Positions 17,763 to 24,981 of a DNA stretch of 64,000 nt are shown here, piece after piece. The notes beneath the pieces were generated by a model. That model was not told the origin of the DNA. It saw nothing but the letters and a program-made list of their open reading frames with translations, and did no database searches. The first letter of the stretch is position 1. Every line of letters starts with the position of its first letter. Source of the stretch: Amorphoplanes digitatis. GTDB lineage: Bacteria > Actinomycetota > Actinomycetes > Mycobacteriales > Micromonosporaceae. The DNA lies in the NCBI RefSeq assembly GCF_014205335.1, contig NZ_JACHNH010000001.1, positions 6,194,501 to 6,258,500 of the forward strand. Reading direction: 5' to 3'. The translations under genes were made by a program, and so were the position numbers.

Positions 17763-18949
17763 AGCAGCGGGCCCCGACCGGGCGGTCGAGAACCAGGTCG
17801 GGGCCCGCCGACCGCAACTTCCGGGCGTATCGGGGCGACGGGAAGGTGCCCGCTCCCGGATCGCGTCCTGACGTCCGCCCAGGAGCGGAACGGCACCTCG
17901 AAGACCCTGGCGAAGAACCACGCGCCGATCAGCGAAAGGCCGCCGGCGAGCACGGTCGTGACCGTGAACGCGGCGACTCCGTGACCCAGCCGCGGTGCCA
18001 CCAGTTTCAGGGCGATCGCGACCACGATCGGCAGGTGGATCAGATAGAGGCTGTACGAGAACGAGCCAAGCCGCCGCAACGGCGACGAGTCGAGCAACCG
18101 GATCAGCGCGGCGGGCCGGCCGCTCGCGACTGCCAGCAGAAGCATGGTCATCGCCGGGACGACCGCCAGATCGACCCAGTAGTAGTGGTTCACCATCCAG
18201 CGCGAGCCCTGATGCAGGATGAGGGCTCCGGCGGGGATCGCGGCCAGCAGCGACAGCACGGCCCACGGCAGGCGGCGGAGACGGTCGCCGGCCGCGACCA
18301 CGCCCGCCGCCACGACGCCGGCCGCGAAGGCCGGCACGAGATGCGGGGCCATCCAGTTCTCGCTCTTCGGCGGTGAGCCGTCGAAGACCACGAAGCCGAT
18401 CACGATCACCGGCAGGGTGACTACGGCCAGCATCGCCGCCGGGCCGAACCGGCGACACAGGACCAGAAGCAGCGGGAGTACGCCGTACAGAAGCGCCTCC
18501 ACGCCGATCGACCAGAACGCGCCGTTCGGGGTGGGTACCGCGAACAGGTCCTGGAGCAGCAGCGTGTAGACCACGACCGACCCGGCGGTCGGCTCCGCGG
18601 AGTGTGGCTGGCGCACCACGGTCCACGCGATGGCCAGGCTGAACGCCAGGGCGGCCCAGTAGGCGGGGAGGATTCGCCAGGCCCGCCGCCGGGCGTACCG
18701 GGCCAGGCTGCCCAGCCGCCAGTCGTTGCCGGCGGCCGCCAGCGCCAGCGAGAACCCCGACAGGACCAGGAACAGCACCACGGAGAGCCGGCCGAAGCCG
18801 AGCCAGCTCAGCCAGTCGGGGCCGCGATAGCGGGGAAAACCGCGGAAGGTGTAGGCCCAGCAGTGGAACAACATCACGTAGAGGGCGCAAAGGCCGCGCA
18901 GACCGTCAAGACCGGCCACCCGTTTCCGGTTCACTCCAGGTTCACGCAC
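17747..18949 (-). CDS. Acyltransferase family 3 membrane protein (OafA/NolL-like)
   Basis: 400 residues with about ten transmembrane helices. The N-terminal motif LDGLRGLCALYVMLFH carries the conserved Arg and His of acyltransferase-3 enzymes, and FLVLSGFSL follows. These enzymes O-acetylate or acylate sugars and lipids at the membrane. GTG start at 18949. The gene is convergent with the ABC operon and overlaps it by 16 bases. Its last ~20 codons span the likely ABC-operon terminator hairpin, which may explain the low-complexity tail (GGPRPGSRPPGRG). A decayed duplicate lies at 14.1-14.5 kb. Confidence 0.85.
   Translation of the reverse strand: MREPGVNRKRVAGLDGLRGLCALYVMLFHCWAYTFRGFPRYRGPDWLSWLGFGRLSVVLFLVLSGFSLALAAAGNDWRLGSLARYARRRAWRILPAYWAALAFSLAIAWTVVRQPHSAEPTAGSVVVYTLLLQDLFAVPTPNGAFWSIGVEALLYGVLPLLLVLCRRFGPAAMLAVVTLPVIVIGFVVFDGSPPKSENWMAPHLVPAFAAGVVAAGVVAAGDRLRRLPWAVLSLLAAIPAGALILHQGSRWMVNHYYWVDLAVVPAMTMLLLAVASGRPAALIRLLDSSPLRRLGSFSYSLYLIHLPIVVAIALKLVAPRLGHGVAAFTVTTVLAGGLSLIGAWFFARVFEVPFRSWADVRTRSGSGHLPVAPIRPEVAVGGPRPGSRPPGRGPLLYRER
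17767..17808 (+). terminator. Terminator hairpin of the PadR/ABC operon
   Basis: A perfect 13-pair stem GCGGGCCCCGACC / GGTCGGGGCCCGC with a 16-base loop starts five bases after the ABC permease stop. It lies inside the 3' coding end of the convergent acyltransferase gene. Confidence 0.7.
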
Positions 18950-18985
18950 AGGCGGCTCAAGTGGTTCAGCGGCGCGGGCGGGCGG

Positions 18986-20008
18986 TCAGTAGACGGGAGT
19001 GTGGTGCGTCACGTCGTACGGGAAATGCAGCCGGACCGAGGTGATGCCGCCGCCGGTGTGGACCTTGACGACGTCCGAGAGCTGCCGGGCAAGCCACATG
19101 CCCCGTCCGGTGTCGGGATGCTCGTCGGGTGCGAGGTATCCGGCGAGGGGCGGCAGTGGACGCCCGCCCGCGTCGTCGACCTGCACGACCAGGGTGTTCG
19201 TGTGCCGCCAGGCGCGTAGGTTGACGGGGGCGTCGCCGTGGACGATGCCGTTGGTCGCCACCTCGGCCACCGCGGTGACGATGTCGACGGCCGCGGCGTC
19301 GGAGAATGCCTGCCGCAGAGCCCAGGACCGCACGGCGGTGTGCACCGCGCCGATCCCATCGAGGCTGGACAGTGCGAAGTCCAGGTCGGTGTCGGCCGGT
19401 GGCGGCGGCAACGGGATCTCGTTGCGGCGGGCGAGGTAGTCGAGGGCCGGGACGTGCTGGACGGGCACCAGCTTTCCCCCGTCGACTATCTCGTGGTTGT
19501 GCAGCAGGCGCACATTCTCGATGATCAGCGTCGAGTGGCGGCGGGCGTCCCAGATGCAGGTGAGTGGGCAGTCGTATGGGGCGATGATGTCGTTGTAGAC
19601 CACCTCGTAGGACAGGTATTCGGCGGCGCGGTCGACCGGGCTGCTCGGGTCGATCTCGGTGGCGATGTCCGGCTCGGCGACGATGTGCACGCGCCGGCCC
19701 TGTGCGTGCTGCTCGGCCGTGTACCGCCGGAACTCCTCGTACGCGAAGCCCAGCCGCTGGTAGAACGAGCTCGTCTCCCTCCATTCCAGCTGATCGCTCA
19801 GCGCGCCGAACTCGGTCCGGACGAGGAGTTCGACCTTGGCGCTGACGATCATGAGGACCACCGACCCGCGGGTGAGCAGGTCGTTCAGAACCGGCACGAG
19901 CCGGGCGCGCACCGCGTCATCCGAGTCGATGATCAACGCGGCGTGCTCGTACGCGTTGTCGAGTGGTTCGACTATCTCCCTGTCCGGCGGGTCCGGCCAC
20001 GTCGTCAT
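18986..20008 (-). CDS. MEDS-domain and HATPase (anti-sigma-type) regulator
   Basis: 340 residues. The N-terminal ~190 residues match the MEDS type (methanogen/methylotroph DcmR sensory domain: EHAALIIDSDDAVRARLVPVL, HPLTCIWDAR-like end). A HATPase_c_2 serine-kinase/anti-sigma domain with N-box AEVATNGIVHGDAP and G-box DEHPDTGRGMWLARQL follows. Such fusions are found in actinomycete partner-switching systems controlling sigma factors. The ATG at 20008 overlaps the stop of the upstream STAS gene by four bases, so the two form a switch pair (kinase/anti-sigma plus anti-anti-sigma). No sigma factor lies nearby, so its target is encoded elsewhere. Confidence 0.85.
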   Translation of the reverse strand: MTTWPDPPDREIVEPLDNAYEHAALIIDSDDAVRARLVPVLNDLLTRGSVVLMIVSAKVELLVRTEFGALSDQLEWRETSSFYQRLGFAYEEFRRYTAEQHAQGRRVHIVAEPDIATEIDPSSPVDRAAEYLSYEVVYNDIIAPYDCPLTCIWDARRHSTLIIENVRLLHNHEIVDGGKLVPVQHVPALDYLARRNEIPLPPPPADTDLDFALSSLDGIGAVHTAVRSWALRQAFSDAAAVDIVTAVAEVATNGIVHGDAPVNLRAWRHTNTLVVQVDDAGGRPLPPLAGYLAPDEHPDTGRGMWLARQLSDVVKVHTGGGITSVRLHFPYDVTHHTPVY

Positions 20009-20367
20009 CTTCCGGCCTCCGGCGGCGGCGCCTGCTCGTCCGCCTGCGCCTCGACGACCAGTCCGCCCATGGTGAGCAGCCCGCAGATCTGCAACGCCCG
20101 GAACACCACCGGCGCGCAGCTGAGGTGGAGAGTCACACCGCCGGGCCGCGCCTCGCAGCCCTTCATCAGCGCCCGGACGCCGGCCGCGCCGAAGAACCTC
20201 ACCTGCGTCAGATCCAGGCGGGACACTCCGTCGCGGATCTCGGCGGCGATGCGGTCGGCGACCTCTCGCCAGTTCTCCTGCTCGATGTCGCCGACCAACC
20301 GCAGAACCGGGCCGTCCCGGCGGATGGTGCATAGGCCGGCATGCTGTGCATGAAACGGCTCTGCCAC
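20005..20367 (-). CDS. STAS-domain anti-sigma factor antagonist-like protein
   Basis: 120 residues. GTG start with GAGAGG eight bases upstream. The STAS fold is seen in GPVLRLVGDIEQENW and the phospho-site loop LDLTQVRFFGAAGVRALM. In that loop the usual serine position reads Gly/Ala (FFGAAG instead of F.DSSG), so classic Ser phosphorylation may be lost. It overlaps the MEDS/HATPase gene by four bases and is probably its binding partner. Otherwise normal length for SpoIIAA-like proteins. Confidence 0.8.
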   Translation of the reverse strand: MAEPFHAQHAGLCTIRRDGPVLRLVGDIEQENWREVADRIAAEIRDGVSRLDLTQVRFFGAAGVRALMKGCEARPGGVTLHLSCAPVVFRALQICGLLTMGGLVVEAQADEQAPPPEAGR

Positions 20368-20551
20368 GAGTTCAGCCTCTCAGATCACCGCAGCGCGGGG
20401 GACGCACCATTTCGGGGTCGATCGGCGGTGGTCGCCGTAATGTCGATATGGGAGCTTTGACCACTCCACAAGTTATGTCGGCGACCGGCTCACCCGTATC
20501 ACCCGGCGGAGTGACATCGAAGGTTAAACATTGGCAGGAATCGATGTACTG

Positions 20552-20565
20552 TGGGAGCGCTCCCA
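20552..20565. promoter_or_regulatory. Perfect CebR-like operator TGGGAGCGCTCCCA
   Basis: A 14-base perfect palindrome, identical to the operator known for CebR/CelR, the LacI-family repressors of cellulose and cello-oligosaccharide genes in actinomycetes. It lies 34 bases before the sugar dehydrogenase ATG, where a repressor would block transcription or initiation. No LacI-family gene is present in the window. Confidence 0.8.
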
Positions 20566-20599
20566 TCTCGCGTCCGCCACTCTGCTCAAGGAGCTGAAC

Positions 20600-21817
20600 A
20601 TGTCGCGACGTCGTCGTCGCCCGGCCGCCATGCTGGCCGGCCTGCGAGTTCTGGCCCTGTCCGCGCTGCTGTTGGCCTCGGTGTCGGCGGCCGGCACCGC
20701 CGCGGCCGGGACACCCGGCAGCCGCGCGGTGCCACTCAGCGAGCTGACCGTGGTGACCGAACAGGTGGCTTACGGTCTGCAGCGTCCGATCGCGATCACC
20801 GGGCTGCCGGACGGCCGGATGCTGATCGCGGAGAAGAGCGGCACCGTCCGCGTCTACCACCCCGACACCGGCCTGGCGGCCGAGCCGGTGCTCGACCTGA
20901 CCGCCCGCATCGAATCGTCGGACAACGAGCGGGGGCTGCTCGGCATCACACCCGCGCCGAACTTCGCCCGGACCGGGATCGTCTACGTGGCCTACACCAG
21001 CCTGCCGGCCGGCGCGCTGACCCTGGCCCGCCTGCCCCTCGGCGCACCGGAACGGCTACAGGTGCTGCTGACCCAGGAGCACGCCGAGTACGGCAACCAC
21101 AACGGCGGGCAGGTGGCGTTCGGCAGCGACGGCTACCTCTACTGGTCCACCGGCGACGGCGGCCACGCGAACGACCCGTTCAAGTCCGGCCAGGACCTCC
21201 GCACCCTGCTCGGCAAGATCGTGCGGATCGACGTCAACCGCGCCTGCGGTGCGAAGCCCTACTGCGTTCCTTCCACCAACCCGTTCGTCCGGACGCCGGG
21301 CGCGCGGCCGGAGATCTGGCTCTACGGGCTGCGCAACCCGTGGCGGTTCTCCGTCGACCAGGCCGACAACTCGCTGTGGATCGGTGACGTCGGCCAGGGC
21401 CTGGTCGAAGAGATCAACCACATCCGCCCGTGGCAGGGCGGCGCGAACCTCGGCTGGTCCTGCAAGGAGGGCACCCCGGTGTTCGACCAGGCGCAATGCC
21501 GGCCGGGCGTGCGGTACGTCGACCCGGTCTTCGAGTACGAGCACTACCTCACGGAGAGCTGCTCGGTGATCGGCGGCGTGGTGTACCGAGGGTCCCGGAC
21601 CCCCGAGGCGTGGGGTACGTACATCGCGAGCGACTACTGCGCGCCCCGGGTGTACGCCGTGCGCCCCAACCGCGACGGCAGCTACGAGACCGCCACGATC
21701 GGCAACTTCCCCACCCAGCCGACCGCGATCGCCGCCGACGTGCACGGCGAGCTGTACGTGCTCAGCGACTACCCGGGATGGCTGAGCCGCGTGCGGTTCG
21801 AGCGGGTCTCGGGTTGA
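20600..21817 (+). CDS. Secreted PQQ-dependent sugar dehydrogenase
   Basis: 405 residues. ATG chosen with AAGGAG seven bases upstream. A twin-basic n-region (SRRRRRPAAM) and hydrophobic stretch give a signal peptide ending near AAG. The beta-propeller of glucose/sorbosone dehydrogenases is seen in GLQRPIAITGLPDGRMLIAEK, ERGLLGITPAPNF, HNGGQVAFGSDGYLYWSTGDGG, GLRNPWRFSVD, and NLGWSCKEG. It should oxidise extracellular sugars with PQQ as cofactor. The CebR-like operator implies induction on cello-oligosaccharides, linking it to plant-polymer breakdown. A hairpin spanning the stop codon ends the transcript. Confidence 0.87.
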   Translation: MSRRRRRPAAMLAGLRVLALSALLLASVSAAGTAAAGTPGSRAVPLSELTVVTEQVAYGLQRPIAITGLPDGRMLIAEKSGTVRVYHPDTGLAAEPVLDLTARIESSDNERGLLGITPAPNFARTGIVYVAYTSLPAGALTLARLPLGAPERLQVLLTQEHAEYGNHNGGQVAFGSDGYLYWSTGDGGHANDPFKSGQDLRTLLGKIVRIDVNRACGAKPYCVPSTNPFVRTPGARPEIWLYGLRNPWRFSVDQADNSLWIGDVGQGLVEEINHIRPWQGGANLGWSCKEGTPVFDQAQCRPGVRYVDPVFEYEHYLTESCSVIGGVVYRGSRTPEAWGTYIASDYCAPRVYAVRPNRDGSYETATIGNFPTQPTAIAADVHGELYVLSDYPGWLSRVRFERVSG

Positions 21818-21826
21818 ACCCGCTCG
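21799..21826 (+). terminator. Hairpin across the sugar dehydrogenase stop codon
   Basis: CGAGCGGGT pairs with ACCCGCTCG; the TGA stop lies in the loop. Likely terminator, also facing the convergent glycosyltransferase remnant. Confidence 0.55.
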
Positions 21827-21833
21827 GAGAAGA

Positions 21834-22575
21834 TCAGCCCTGGCCGGGCACCAGCCCGATCAGGCGCGGTACGAGGTCCGCGGGGTCCGGCATGGCGGCC
21901 ACCTCGGCGCTGACCTGCCGCGCCGCCTGCGCCAGCGCCGCATCGTTGAGCAACCGGTCGAGCACCGCCGTGCTGATCTCCCGGTCGTCGACCGCCAGGC
22001 CGGCGCCACGCGCCGCGACGAGGTCGGCGTTGTGCCTGCGGTCGCCGGCGCCGCGGACGACAAGTTGCGGGACGCCGGCGTGCAGGGCGGCGAGGGTGGA
22101 GCCGGCGCCACCGTGATGCACGATCGCGGTGCTGACCGCGAGGGCGGCGGGCAACGGCAGCCAGTCGGTGGCGCGGACGTTGGGCGGGTGCCGCCGGGCG
22201 GCGGCCCGCCGATCGGGCCGGATCAGCACGAAGTCCGCGTCGACCGGGCCGGCCGCGTCGATCACCCGGCTCATCAGCCGGTCCGGTCCGGGCTGCGGCA
22301 CGGTGCTGCGGCTGACCAGGACGCGGGCGCGCGGCGGCCGCTCGGTGAGCCAGCCGGGCAACGGCTGGTCGGCACCGTACGGCTCGGCGCGCATCGGCCA
22401 GCCGTCGCGCGTACCGGCCACGCTGGCCGGTGCGATCGTCAGCACCCCGCACTCGCAGCGCCTCGGCGGCGGTCGCCACCAGCACGTCGTGGCCTGCCTC
22501 CTCGAGCGCCCGGCCGAGCGGTACGAGCGGGAAGACATGCCCGAGCATCGGCGCCGCCACGATGAGTACGCGCAC
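21834..22575 (-). pseudogene. Truncated, frameshifted macrolide-type glycosyltransferase remnant
   Basis: From the GTG at 22575 one frame encodes a typical GT-B N-terminus (VRVLIVAAPMLGHVFPLVPL, then RALEEAGHDVLVATAAEALRV). About 42 codons in, homology jumps to another frame and to the middle of the family (RDGWPMRAEPYGA). It then runs to the family end through the conserved HHGGAGSTLAALHAGVPQLV donor-binding motif. Roughly 130 residues that normally lie between these parts are missing. It is therefore both deleted and frameshifted, with only about 240 codons left against a usual 380-420. No active enzyme is expected. Confidence 0.8.
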
Positions 22576-22722
22576 CAGCTCACCGTAGAACGGGTAGCAC
22601 CGTGGCACAGCCGACCAGAATCCACTCCAGCCGAAACCTGCGGCGAATCGGCCGGCGCCGGACTTCGGCAATGTCTACTATGGACTGACAATGTTCATCG
22701 ATGTCCATGCAGGAGGAATCTC

Positions 22723-23217
22723 GTGGCCAAGCGCCCGACCCTCGGCGTGGCCGGTGTTGTCACGGGGATTGTTGTCGCGGTCCTCGCCGTCACGCCCGCC
22801 CACGCCGCCGCACCCGCCCAGCCCGCCGCGGCAGGCGCCGCCGGGACCGTCCAGCAGGCGCCGCCGGCACCGGCCGGCGCGCCGGCTCAGGCTCTCGCCG
22901 CGGTCTCGCCGACCACCATTCCGTCCGTCACGACTTCCCTCGTGACGCCCAACGCCGCCTGGAGCTGCTCGCTCGGGACCTTCTGCGCGCTCGCGTGGGA
23001 CCCCACGAAGTCCAAGTGGAAGAAGTTCAACTTCACCATCTGCACCGACTACGCGCTCTCCAACTGGAACGGCACCGGCTACTTCCTGGACAACCAGACC
23101 GGCGGGGTGACGACGTACTTCCTTGACGACTACTACGTCGTCTGGGAGAAGATCAAGCCGGACAACATCAAGTATGTGTACAACTGGGACCCGATCTGGT
23201 ACATCGAGAACTGCTGA
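22723..23217 (+). CDS. Small secreted protein, possibly crystallin-fold/peptidase-inhibitor-like
   Basis: 164 residues. AGGAGG lies six bases before the GTG. A signal peptide ends at AHA, and a low-complexity Ala/Pro linker runs to about residue 65. The mature domain of about 90 residues contains three Cys (CSLGTFC, ICTDYALSNWNGTGYF) and ends WYIENC. The pattern of Cys, Trp and aromatic residues resembles secreted peptidase-inhibitor I36/beta-gamma-crystallin-like actinomycete proteins, but the match is weak. Convergent with the StrR-like gene, three bases apart. Confidence 0.65.
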   Translation: MAKRPTLGVAGVVTGIVVAVLAVTPAHAAAPAQPAAAGAAGTVQQAPPAPAGAPAQALAAVSPTTIPSVTTSLVTPNAAWSCSLGTFCALAWDPTKSKWKKFNFTICTDYALSNWNGTGYFLDNQTGGVTTYFLDDYYVVWEKIKPDNIKYVYNWDPIWYIENC

Positions 23218-23220
23218 CAC

Positions 23221-24105
23221 CTACTCCGCCAGCCGTTCGCCGAACTCCCGCCAGCCGCCCGCGCAGGTCTCCGCGATAGCGCGCAGCGAGTCCCGGCAGT
23301 GGCCCGGGACGTTCTCCGCGACGCCGTCGGACTGGGTGATGAAGGCCAGCGTGGTCGATGCCAGCCTCAGCAGTGCCCGACCCCGCTCGGAGTACCGCAG
23401 CGACGGATCGTGGACCAGACGCTCCAACCGCGCCCCGACGTCCAGTTCGGAGCCCGGCCCAGCCGGCGGCTCGGCCGGGCTCGCCGCATTCTGCGCGGCG
23501 AGCTTGCGCCGCACGTCCATGGCGGTGCCCACGGAGATTCCCGCCTCGCGGGCGACCTCGCGCAGGCTCGCTCCGGGCCGGCTTCGCATGATCTCCGTCG
23601 CGATCCGGCGGCCCTCCTGCGCGGAGAGCGGGTGCCGGCGGCCGTCCTGGCCGATCCGGATGCCCAGCCGGCTCCGGTCGTTGCCCGACCGCCGCCGCTG
23701 CGCGGCAACGGTCTTCGGGGCGAGCCCGCACACGGTCGCGATGCGCCGGTCCGACCAGTGCGGGTGCGCGGCCAGGATGCGCTCCATCGCCGCGACACGG
23801 TCCCGGGCCGACAACGGCATTCCGTGTACGGCGTTGAGCCGTACCGCCGCGACGAATGCCTCCTCGTCCGTCCCGTCGAAGTAGACGACGGCGATCAGGC
23901 GTTCCCCGCGTGCGCGCGCCGCCTCCAGCCGATGCATGCCATCGACGACGCGCAGCGATGAACGATGCACCACGATGGGTGGAACCTCGTCGGCCAGGTC
24001 GGCGAGCTGCCTGGTGTGTGCCGGGCTGGTGCCGCACAGACGCGGTGAGAGGCCGTCGCGCAGCACGGCGATCTCGGCCAGCTCCACCGGTGTGCCCGTA
24101 CGCAT
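23221..24105 (-). CDS. StrR/ParB-type pathway-specific transcriptional activator
   Basis: 294 residues. The N-terminal ParB-like domain (LSPRLCGTSPAHTRQLADLADEVPPIVVH, VVDGMHRLEAARARG, then LNAVHGMPLSARDR) matches StrR-family activators of antibiotic clusters, such as those for streptomycin, novobiocin and glycopeptides. An HTH lies at about 117-139 (WSDRRIATVCGLAPKTVAAQRR) and a second helical DNA-contact region near 175-200 (SLREVAREAGISVGTAMDVR). A StrR-like inverted repeat lies 52-80 bases upstream, suggesting autoregulation. No Shine-Dalgarno precedes the ATG, and TAATCT lies about eight bases upstream, so a leaderless mRNA is possible. It is the likely activator of the adjacent peptide cluster. 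Confidence 0.88.
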   Translation of the reverse strand: MRTGTPVELAEIAVLRDGLSPRLCGTSPAHTRQLADLADEVPPIVVHRSSLRVVDGMHRLEAARARGERLIAVVYFDGTDEEAFVAAVRLNAVHGMPLSARDRVAAMERILAAHPHWSDRRIATVCGLAPKTVAAQRRRSGNDRSRLGIRIGQDGRRHPLSAQEGRRIATEIMRSRPGASLREVAREAGISVGTAMDVRRKLAAQNAASPAEPPAGPGSELDVGARLERLVHDPSLRYSERGRALLRLASTTLAFITQSDGVAENVPGHCRDSLRAIAETCAGGWREFGERLAE

Positions 24106-24156
24106 GGACGAAGATTACGGCCGTCGATGTATAGCACAGGCACATTCGGTGTACAC

Positions 24157-24185
24157 GTTCAACCGCTGACCGGCACCGGCTGAGC
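24157..24185. promoter_or_regulatory. StrR-type inverted repeat upstream of the activator gene
   Basis: Half-sites GTTCAACCG and CGGCTGAGC separated by exactly 11 bases, with seven of nine positions symmetric. This matches the architecture and most of the consensus of StrR binding sites (GTTCRACTG-N11-CRGTYGAAC, from memory). It lies between the LuxR-type gene and the StrR-like gene, so it probably controls the latter. Sequence seen; function inferred. Confidence 0.6.
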
Positions 24186-24192
24186 AGGCGTC

Positions 24193-24831
24193 TTACGACG
24201 CGGCCGGGTAGCCCGAGCGCATCGCCAGTGCGACGGCGGCCGTACGGCTCGGGCAGTCGAGCCTGACCAGGATCTTGCCGACGAGACGCTTGGCGCCGTG
24301 CTCGGAAATGCCCAGGCGACGGGCTATCTGCTTGTTGCTGAGGCCGTCCACCATCAGCGACATGACCTGGTGCTCGCGGGGCGTCAATCCGTCCACCGCG
24401 GCCGGCGCCTGACAGGTGCACCGGCCCAGCCGGTCCAGCATGTCCCGGCCGAGCGTCGCGGGCATCGGCAGGTCGCCGCTTCTGATGCTCGCGAGGGCGG
24501 TGCCCAGCCGGTCCGCCGTCAGTTCCGCCTCGCTGAGGAACCCGTCGGCCACGACGCCGGCCATTCGAGCCCCATTCTCCATATCGAGGGTGTCGAGCAA
24601 TACCAGAATCTTCGCGCCCTGCCGCCGGTACTCGTCAAGGAGAGGAAGAATCTGGTCATTGAGCTCACGCAGCGCGACGACAACGAAGTCGGCGGCGTTC
24701 TGTGCCGGCAGGTTGGCGAGGCATCCTGCCGTCAGCGGCGCGTAATCCGACAGGCCCGGTGAGTGAAAGATGCCTTCGACGCCATGCCGCTTGACCACGT
24801 TGTCCACGGCGAGCAACACCGAGAATCGCAT
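24193..24831 (-). CDS. LuxR-family regulator with atypical receiver domain
   Basis: 212 residues. The ATG at 24831 is chosen because GGAGG stands about ten bases upstream; a GTG three codons earlier is too close to it. The C-terminus is a clear LuxR/GerE HTH (GLTPREHQVMSLMVDGLSNK then QIARRLGISEHGAKRLVGKI). The N-terminal ~125 residues have the receiver fold pattern (ILVLLDTLD, GFLSEAELTADRL). However, the usual acidic pocket and phospho-acceptor Asp are not where expected (AADFVVVALREL). It may respond to a ligand or protein rather than phosphorylation. It lies upstream of and co-oriented with the StrR-like gene, so it may feed into the same hierarchy. Confidence 0.8.
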   Translation of the reverse strand: MRFSVLLAVDNVVKRHGVEGIFHSPGLSDYAPLTAGCLANLPAQNAADFVVVALRELNDQILPLLDEYRRQGAKILVLLDTLDMENGARMAGVVADGFLSEAELTADRLGTALASIRSGDLPMPATLGRDMLDRLGRCTCQAPAAVDGLTPREHQVMSLMVDGLSNKQIARRLGISEHGAKRLVGKILVRLDCPSRTAAVALAMRSGYPAAS

Positions 24832-24947
24832 TTGTCGCACCCCTCCTTCGCCCGTGGTGCGGTCAGGTGAGGCCCGACCGGGCGAGGGTCATGCTACAAG
24901 CGGCTCAGCGGCTTGCGGACCTGTTCAAAGGCGTCACCACACATTAC

Positions 24948-24975
24948 TTGTCGTGAATGCGATCACCGTTATCTT
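24948..24975 (+). promoter_or_regulatory. Putative leaderless promoter of the first P450 gene
   Basis: TTGTCG (24948-24953) and TATCTT (24970-24975) are spaced 16 bases. The GTG start at 24982 is seven bases past the -10, where transcription would begin. No Shine-Dalgarno precedes the gene. Prediction by eye only. Confidence 0.45.
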
Positions 24976-24981
24976 GTGCTG

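Noticed and set aside
24149..24156. GTGTACAC palindrome between the LuxR-type and StrR-like genes
   Set aside because: Only eight bases; too short to claim as a site.
24898..24931. GCTCAGCGG and GTTCAAAGG with 11-base spacing upstream of the first P450
   Set aside because: The half-sites are in the same orientation rather than inverted, so they do not form a StrR operator.
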